Shown: piece after piece, positions 56,914 through 64,000 of the stretch
Position numbering within the stretch: position 1 is the stretch's first letter
Layout of the letters: each line of letters opens with the position of its first letter
Origin: Marsupella aquatica
Taxonomy: Eukaryota; Marchantiophyta
DNA length: 64,000 nucleotides
Assembly: GCA_973895155.1 (NCBI GenBank)
Contig: OZ316891.1
Span: 27,032,001 to 27,096,000, forward strand
Direction: 5' to 3'
Program-made: the position numbers and the translations under genes
Notes under the pieces: generated by a model
Databases searched by the model: none
What the model saw: only the letters and a program-made list of their open reading frames with translations
What the model was told of the DNA's origin: nothing

Positions 56914-58042
56914 GACATTAAAAACACTATTCCTGATCCCCTAACGATTGTTGAGGCCCGAACTCGCCCAGACTGGCCACAATGGGAGTTAGCTATAAAT
57001 TCAGAACTAGACTCACTAATAAAACGAAAAGTTTTTGGACCCATTATTACTGCACCTGCAGGACTTCATCTTACAGGTTACAGATTCATTTTCGTCAGAA
57101 AACGAAATGCAAAAGGAGAAGTGATCAGACATAAAGTGCGCTTGGTCGCGAAGGGCTATACCCAGATCCCCGGCCGAGACTTTGATCAAACATACTCTCC
57201 TGTAATGGATTCAATCACATATAGATATCTAATCGCATATGCTCTTATGAACAAAGTAACTAGTTATGCATATTTTAGATGTGATTACTGCCTATCTATA
57301 TGGTATCCTTGATACCAAGATTTATATGAAGGCACCCCCGGAACTCATCAAGCGATTGATGTTTCACATTGAGGGGGAGAAAACCGGTAAAATAAACCCA
57401 GGTCTACAACCTGGAGTACATCAAACTTGTCCTACAGGCAATTTGAATTCAGTGACGACTGAAATCGGACCTTTAGTCCCGACTAAGCAAGATGTACTGC
57501 ACACATCTGCTCAGAGGAAACGAATGTCTTCCTCACAGGTTACCCCTGTTATACCAACAAAGAAAGTTAAAAGAGAACTTGCAGTTCAGGTACTTCGTTC
57601 TCTATATGGTTTAAAACAGAGTGGGCGGACCTGGTATAAACGATTCAAAGCTGAAATGATTACATTGAATTTTATTACTGATGATATTGCTCCGTGCCTC
57701 TTTATCAAAAAGGAAGGAAATGAATTTGTCATTATCGCAATTTATGTGGACGACATCAATATTTTCGGCACAGCAAAAATCACAGCAGAAACAATAGAAA
57801 TCCTGAAGAAGACATTCGAGATGCGGGATATAGGTAAGCCCACCTATTGCTTGGGCTTACAATTTAATCACCTGCATAATGGCATACTAGTTAATCAATC
57901 GACCTACACTGAGAAGGTATTAAAACAGTTTAACATGGTTGTTGCTTACCCTGTAAGCACTCCAATGCATTTAAGATCCTCAGATCCTGCAAAAGATACA
58001 TTCAAGAAATGGAGTGCACCTGAAGCAATTCTTGGCCCATAA
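56914..58042 (+). pseudogene. copia reverse transcriptase
   Basis: The RT starts at about 56930 (PDWPQWELAINSELDSL), in frame with integrase. A one-base shift near 57265-57290 moves to the second frame, with ITAYLYGILDTKIYM, VLRSLYGLKQSGRTWY and the catalytic motif YVDD (IAIYVDDINIFG), which is intact. A TAA at 58040-58042 interrupts, with the same frame continuing after it. An unusually long, Lys/Thr-rich linker of about 80 residues lies between the palm blocks (about 57365-57580). Confidence 0.9.
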
Positions 58043-58752
58043 AAACCTTACCTCTATGCGATAGGTGCTCTAATGTACCTGGCTACCCAGTCCCGTCCTG
58101 ACATAGCTTTCGCAGTGAATCTCCTTGCACGCCATAGTGCAAAACCAACTATCCGTCACTGGAATGGAGTAAAGCGAGTGTTCCGTTACCTGCGAGGAAC
58201 CACAGACCTGGGACTATTCTTTCCCAAGCAGTCAGAAATCTATTAGTGGGATATGCGGACGCAGGGTACCTTTCCGACCCTGACGACGCAAAATCCCAGA
58301 CAGGATATGTTTTTCTTCAAGGAGGTACTACTATCTCATGGAGAAGCTGCAAACAGACACTGACAGCTACTTCTTCTAATCATTCGGAGATCATTGCCCT
58401 ATACGAAGCCACTAGGGAATGCATTTGGTTAAGACATTTGATAGATCATATTCAGAAAAACACAGGCAGACCCCGATTTGATAAACCTACTGTTATATAC
58501 GAAGACAATCGACCCTGTGTCGATCAGATAGTGCAGGGATTTATCAAAGGGGATCGAATTAAACATATAGCACCCAAGTTCTTCTATACACATGAGCAGC
58601 ATGGCGAACAGGTAAATGTGCAGTGGATTCCTAGCAAGGAAAATCGAGCAGATTTATTCACGAAACCACTACCACCATCCCTACACAGGGAACATACATA
58701 TGGTATTGGAATGAGGAGTATGAAATCACTACTGCAGGGCATTCATGAATAA
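58043..58752 (+). pseudogene. copia RNase H
   Basis: RT thumb and connection (YAIGALMYLATQSRPDIAFA) run from 58043, then a frameshift near 58235. RNase H follows at 58246-58752 with its acidic residues in place: Asp in GYADAGYLSD, Glu in SEIIALYEAT and Asp in IYEDNRPC. HIAPKFFY and NRADLFTKPL are also seen, the usual copia C-terminal end. Confidence 0.9.
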
Positions 58753-60068
58753 ATCGACATTGCTTGACACAAATTACATGTTCGATTATTCATAGAAAAC
58801 TAGGAGACATATTCTACTGGAATACTGATCACGGGACATTCCACTTATGCTGATAAAGATGAAGAATCAAGCTCAGAAAAGGTAAGATGAACAACAGAGT
58901 CGAACTCAGGATATGTATATACTTCAAGAACTGAGGGAGACAGAGGTCGAGCGAGCAAGACCAAGATCCATCTAGCAAGACTGAGCTCCAACAAGAAAGA
59001 CTCCCGAACAAAGGGACAAGGAACTCACAGTGGGACCAGTGTAGTCGACCAGCAGTAGTCGACTACCAGCAGCAGCAGCATCTTCTCTCCTCCTCTCGAG
59101 CTCCACCGAGCATGCCCGACCTCCACCAAGAAAGCCAAGCCAGGAGTATTCTGACCCGTGTCTAAAGCTTATCCCGGGTTCGCGCACAGCAAGACTAAAT
59201 CGACTATTAAGGAACTGCAATCGACTGGGCAACTCAGTCGTTCTCTCCCACATTTGCAGTAGTCGAGAAACAACTGGACCTTGTAAAACCAAAACATCCA
59301 GTGAGCCGACAACTTTTTCGTGCTCACCTCTTCTCCTTCGATTCTCCTTCGATTCTCTCTGATCCGAGCAGCGATCCCACAATGCACATTTGCAATAGCC
59401 GATAACCAAAAGGATAAGTGCAACGTCGAGCAGCAACGATCCCGTTCATTTCAGTTCAACATTTTCTTTCCTGGAGGTGGCTGCAGCGCAATACTCGACA
59501 GCCTGTTGATGGAAGCTTTGCCTTGGCGAGTTGCATACCATTCAGCAACGCATAGCTTCCCGCTCTTCCTCTCTCGCAGATGTTACCATCTACTGGATGA
59601 AATCGACATTCTAAAATCAGTTTTTCTTTCCGGTGCCAACGTTCCTAACGATGACTCAAAGTTCTCATGTATTCCACAGTTCTTTCGAATCAAGATTCAA
59701 CTCACACAGGACTCTCCACTACAGGAAACTATCGAATGCATACCTAATCTATAGATTTACTTTACACTTACAATTGCATTTAGGTTTACTCTTACAGTAG
59801 AGACTACTGTTTACTTTACATACCATAGTGTAATTTTAGTGTTAAGTTTAGGCATAAATTTTTCCTTAGTCATGTTAATTCTTGATATGTTCCATTTTTT
59901 TGGCCTTAGACCATGTAATAGTAGTGGCACTCTTTCCATGATTGGAGCATGGTTTTAATGAGACCATACTAAAACTTTGGCCAAATAATCGACATATCCT
60001 TAAACGGGTTAGTTTTTCCCCATACTTTTGTGGTTGTTTGAAATATTTTTCATTCAACCAAGGGGGAG
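58753..60068 (+). other. Long 3' non-coding region of the copia element
   Basis: About 1.3 kb between RNase H and the 3' LTR. Several AGTCGAC/TCGACT motifs cluster at 59040-59280, and there is a CTCTCCTTCGATT repeat at 59330-59360. A 144-codon plus-strand frame (59320-59757) has no known domain and low coding character. It ends with the polypurine tract at 60060-60068. Confidence 0.6.
60060..60068 (+). promoter_or_regulatory. Polypurine tract of the copia element
   Basis: AAGGGGGAG directly precedes the 3' LTR start TGTTAT. This is the expected plus-strand primer site. Confidence 0.9.
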
Positions 60069-60236
60069 TGTTATAAGGGCTAAAACCCTAATCCTACTTA
60101 CCCTAGAATGTAGGGGAACGGAGGTTACATAACTGCCGATATACCATGTACTACATAGGGAGAAGTTTACTCTCCCACAAGGTAATGAAGGAAGTGAGCT
60201 TGCTGGTGTATGTGTGTCCATGGTTGATGCATAATA
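60069..60236 (+). repeat. 3' LTR of the copia element
   Basis: 168 bp, one difference from the 5' LTR. It is followed by TTAAG at 60237-60241, the target duplication. Confidence 0.95.
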
Positions 60237-60241
60237 TTAAG

Positions 60242-60842
60242 AAGTTAGTAGCGACATTCTTAATTCACAGATTTGAAGTACCATGGTGGTATACGGAATG
60301 TGCATTAGTTTTACTATAGAATTGTACATCCTTTAAAAAAGAACATGTTGCCAACATCTTAATTACACACTACCATACACACAATTTAAAACATTTTTGG
60401 GGTCTTTTGAGCAAGTGGTGGACCTTTCCACCCAACGCCCCCACCAAACCCAGCACTTGCTTAAGTGCCCTTGGTGCCCAAAAGCCTACACAAAACTCCT
60501 TGAGCAAGCAATTTGGTACCTCTAGCACCTCTGGTGGCAACCCCCATACAGCCATACTTGCTCCCTAACTCAACCAATGCTCAACGATTATCACAATCTG
60601 CACAAGCAACCAAACATCTAGGTAAGTAACCCATGGGATCTAGGAACTCAAAACTAGTGTCTCAACTCAAGCTCAATAGACATTGGTAAGTAACTCAACG
60701 AATAAAAACTCTTGGACCTGCATGGCCTTGCCATAAGCCAAAGCCCATTGTTCATCCAAAACAACCCCTCTTTGGGTGCCACATGTGCTTCCGCACTTTC
60801 TATTCTGCCCTGCCCTTAGGACATGCTCATGGCCCAAACAAG
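60242..60842. other. Gene-free region
   Basis: No gene is recognised. The sequence right of the copia target duplication continues the AT-rich host DNA seen left of 53560. Confidence 0.45.
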
Positions 60843-61163
60843 GAGGTGTTTACAAAAGATAGCAAAACAGGAAACATGAGTTAATAACAGAAACTGGTAA
60901 CAGGAAAATGGGTGGCAATTGTTTTGGAATTTTTTTGGGGGAATTTTTGTTTGTTTGATTTTGGCCAATTTATTTTTACTAGCGCTCGGCGCGGGTAATA
61001 TTAGCGCCCAAAGCTAGCCAAAAAATGTTGTATTGTTAGTTTTTTTTTAATATGAGACCTGTGAGGAAACATTTTTAAATTGTCATTTTTTGCTGGTAAC
61101 AACATACTAAAAACAAAAACAAAAAATCTTATTTACCTGTTTCCTGTCTCCATCGCTATACCC
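60843..61163. mobile_element. hAT-type MITE, copy C
   Basis: It starts GAGGTGTTTACAAAAGATAG and ends CGCTATACCC, like copy B, and is flanked by CAAACAAG (60835-60842) and CAAACAGG (61164-61171), 7 of 8 positions equal. The inner CTAGCGCTCGGCGCGG and AGCGCCCAAAGCTAGC segments match copy B. Length is 321 bp, against 323 bp for copy B. It has no coding capacity. Confidence 0.85.
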
Positions 61164-62486
61164 CAAACAGGTAGCTTGTCCTAAGCTTGTCCTAAAATGT
61201 GGGGACTAGATCGACCCTGACTCTAGCAACCAACTCTAAAGTTCTTGCTCAATTGATAGTCTAGGGGCCAAGTGACCTTGGAACTCAACTTCTATGCCTA
61301 CTTTGCTTTGCCTCCCCAATGCAAGCTCCTGTACGTGGGAAACTCAACGCAACTTGTCTGCTATTTTGGCACAATTTGGTAAGCGAGCGAGATAGCCCTC
61401 ACAAACCCGAGAACCAATGGCACCCCTAGACCCAACTAAGATTAGGAGTATGAATACCTTCTCAAGAACTTTCCAATGCATCCAAGAAGTCCTCCAATGG
61501 ACTTCCTCTTGAGAAGTTATTGTCATTTCCATTTTACACTTCCTCTTATTGTGGCGACCGTCGTGGCTCACGACTAAATTGACTCGCCCTTGGCTCCCAA
61601 GGAGACATCACTCCCCTTGTATATGCTTCTAGAGACCTACCACTCTCAGGCCGGATTTGGTCCCCTATATTTGGCCCTCAACGTGGACTCCAACCCCCAT
61701 GCAAAGACCCCCAACTAAGTTGTTATGCCCGCAAATTTCTAGCTAGACATTTGTAAGTGAGGTGCCTTAGCCCGTTGTGATCGGGCCAACACAGTGCTCA
61801 TGCCTAGGCCCTGAGAACCAGTCATCAATTGAGGGACCCGGACAACCTCATTTGAGCCGCACCGTATCTCATGCTTTCAACGTCCGTTGCGCATGAAGTA
61901 AACTTTGTTAGCCTTGGGCCCAAGAGGAGCTCCCACTCAAGCCCTCATAACTCAAAGTCCATCCGAGGACTAGACTGTCCATCCTTAGCCCAGCCCAGGT
62001 TCCATGCCCGATCAACTCTATGCTAGTCTAAGTCCTTAGTGTGCGTCACCAGCTTAGCGCCTTGCTCATCCTAGTGCAACGTCTCATTGCCCCACTAGTC
62101 TCCCTATTCTTAGTCCCCACCAGATGGCTATTCTGGAGGCTTGGACCATAGAGGAGTTTGGTGCCAAAGATAGTGACGTTGGAGCTATGTGTTAGGGTAG
62201 TCAAGTTCCGCGACTGAGTACAGACACTTCTTAAAACAAGAGTTATGATAGAAACTTAGAGAGCAGTTATGGCAAGGTTATTTTTTACTTTTTGACATCT
62301 CAAATACTGTCATCCCTCTTTCTCAAGACATGGTGATCGAGTTAAAGATTGCTAAACTATACCTCTAAAATCTCCAATTCAACAAATGTTTTCTTTGTCT
62401 TCATTTTATTAATTTTACTATGTTTTGTTTAAGATTCTATTTTCTTCAGGGAGGTCTGAGTTTCCTCTCTACACCACTCAAAATAG
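61164..62486. other. Gene-free region
   Basis: Only short open frames occur. No motif, repeat or RNA gene is recognised. Confidence 0.45.
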
Positions 62487-62860
62487 CACTAGAAGAAACC
62501 CACCCTTTCTGAGACCACAAAGAACGTGACAGTTTGTCCGAGACCTTCATGAAACAACGACTCCAAAGTTGTTGGTGTCATGTTAGTCACACCTTCTTGA
62601 CTGAGTTTTGGTGAAGTTTCGAGGAGTCATGTTTACAACTTTTAGGGAAGTTGTAACTATAACTCAGTTAAGGCAATTAGGTTGAAGTCATACAAGCTCT
62701 CTACATTAGAGTACAACTTATGAGAGCACAACATTTGAGCCCTTCAACCTTAAAGTATGGGATCTAACCCAATACATATGATTTTGGATCCCACATAGAT
62801 TTAATTATAGTCAGGTCATACCATTTAAAACCATTACTGAGTATTCCATCATTATTCCTG
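62487..62860 (+). mobile_element. CACTA left terminus, copy 3
   Basis: CACTAGAAGAAACCCACC starts here, preceded by TAG. The following 350 bp match the left end at 31423 (GAGACC.., TTGACTGAGTTTTGGTGAAGTT, AATACATATGATTTTGGATCC). No right end is seen before the window edge. The element either continues past 64000 or is a truncated relic. Confidence 0.65.
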
Positions 62861-64000
62861 CCCCCATTTAGACACCATGAAGCGCGCCCCAGCCCCATTC
62901 AACTGCAAAAAGGATTTGTCAAAGCTTGCTAACCTAACTTAATGCTTTTTGTAGTCAATCTCTAATTTTTCTATCGCCGTCTTCTGGTCGTGCCAAAGGC
63001 GTGCTTAATTATCACCCAATTTCAGCCTCACATATGTAGGTTGGGTTTACTTATTGCCATGCCCTAGAAACCTTCATGTTTCCCATGCCCCCTTCATATA
63101 TGACAACCAATGCATGGTTCATGTTCAATATAAGTCCAACTTAAATATATATGATCAGCTCTTCACTACCCCAACCCTAAAAAAGTGTACTTTTCATAAT
63201 GGTAATGTGGGGTCATATATACCTCACTATTTGGCCACATTTTCACCAAATGGGGTGGTTCAAAGTTGTGACTAACCACTCACCCCACATATAACTATTG
63301 CGTAAGTCCTTTGGTTTCAAAGGAAAAAACTAATTAGGCAAATCATAGACTTTTGTGTCTCTTTTGTGAACTAATGTCTCCACTTCAATGTGCGTGAGTG
63401 TGCCTTTGGACACAAGTTTAGGGTGCGCGGGTTTTGTTTAACACAGCAATAGAGTGCAAAGTTGAGTTGAATGTGCGCGGGAACTCGGTTTAGGGTCCAT
63501 TGTGCTTACGGCCGGGGACATTCATCGTGCCTGAAGGTTTTGTGAAGGGTTTTGTGCGAGGAGCTTTACGGACTTCACTCCCACTTGAGAGATGGTGATG
63601 GCAGGCAGGTGCAGCAACAGCGCTTGATCAAGGCTAGACTTTATTGCGTAAGTCCCTGCTCGTTGTCTGGATATGTCATTGTTGTCGGGGTCTTCATGCT
63701 CGTCTGATTCATCTTCTGCTCTTCGTGGCCGAGAGTTGACTACCTCACTCACTAACTTCTTGTCCAATGCATACCACAACCCTATTCCTCGTTCTCAGTC
63801 TGCGAGTTTGGGAGCTTTGGACTAGAGCACATGATCGGAAGCCTTGGACGAGAGACGCAGACTCCAATATCCAGCTTGAAAACAAACGGTGATTGATTTT
63901 GTCAGGTGAGAAGATCGAGAGCTCTAGAGATGGTGATGGCGTGTGGGCGTAGCAGCAGCGCTTGATCAAGGTTTGTCTTCTGCTGCCACTACTGGTGCGA
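62861..64000. other. Interior of the CACTA copy 3 or host DNA, no gene
   Basis: No gene is recognised. About 45 bp (AGAGATGGTGATGGC ... GCAGCGCTTGATCAAGG) occur at 63589-63632 and 63927-63970 as a direct repeat, 338 bp apart. The purpose of the repeat is unknown. Confidence 0.45.

Larger units (their letters stand above)
53565..60236 (+). mobile_element. Ty1/copia LTR retrotransposon, 6.7 kb, TSD TTAAG
   Basis: Two 168-bp LTRs with one difference flank a gag-pol region in Ty1/copia order: gag, protease, integrase, RT, RNase H. TTAAG lies before the first LTR (53560-53564) and after the second (60237-60241). A polypurine tract, AAGGGGGAG, precedes the 3' LTR. The LTRs begin TGTTAT and end ATAATA, so the right end is TA, not the usual CA. 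Three stops and two frameshifts break the reading frame, so the copy is not autonomous now. About 1.3 kb of non-coding DNA lies between RNase H and the 3' LTR. Confidence 0.95.

Noticed and set aside
59320-59757. 144-codon frame as an envelope-like third ORF of the copia element
   Set aside because: No signal peptide, membrane segment or coiled coil that I could identify, and no start context. The minus strand is equally open nearby, so coding is not supported.
1-64000. tRNA, rRNA or other RNA genes
   Set aside because: I saw no cloverleaf with conserved A and B boxes and no rRNA-like sequence. A proper covariance-model search would be needed to exclude small RNA genes.

Overview
The window is nuclear DNA of a plant-type (streptophyte) genome. 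The clearest host gene is a linker histone H1 with the usual intron inside the globular domain. Everything else that can be recognised is transposable-element DNA of plant families: Ty3/gypsy, Ty1/copia, CACTA (En/Spm), an L1-like LINE, and a hAT-type MITE family. The H1 globular domain looks to me more like those of bryophytes, lycophytes or ferns than those of flowering plants, but I cannot fix the species. There is no operon-like gene packing, no CRISPR array and no RNA gene that I can recognise.

Layout. 1-2.7 kb: a coding-like fragment on the minus strand and a broken Ty3/gypsy reverse transcriptase. 3.32-16.09 kb: one large, decayed Ty3/gypsy element (gag, protease, RT, RNase H, integrase). 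I propose 3.85-kb LTRs that themselves carry a long ORF. A 1.36-kb solo LTR sits inside its gag gene, and removing that insert restores the gag frame. 16.3-17.0 kb: a 5'-truncated LINE with a perfect 12-bp target duplication, inside a cluster of AATTAGTGT motifs. 19.4-20.4 kb: histone H1 (minus strand) with an upstream promoter region. 21-31 kb: mostly gene-free, with a second LINE copy, two MITE copies and a CACTA-end-like repeat. 31.4-50.2 kb: a proposed large CACTA element. It holds a PHD-finger ORF, a tandem-BRCT ORF, a four-exon TNP2-type transposase (with one nonsense codon), and a multi-exon second gene with a transposase_24-like domain whose eight introns all keep phase. 50.6-51.0 kb: a small solo LTR. 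51.25-52.56 kb: a third LINE copy. 53.57-60.24 kb: a Ty1/copia element with nearly identical 168-bp LTRs and a 5-bp target duplication, but with three stop codons and two frameshifts. 60.8-64 kb: a third MITE copy and another CACTA-type end.

How it fits together. Most of the window can be read as insertions into one another or side by side, with boundaries set by target-site duplications found by eye. The transposase and the second CACTA gene would normally act together on the CACTA termini. The PHD and BRCT ORFs lie between the proposed termini and may be captured cargo. H1 is the only clear cellular gene. Exon boundaries, LTR ends and TSDs were read by hand from the sequence; none was tested against a database.
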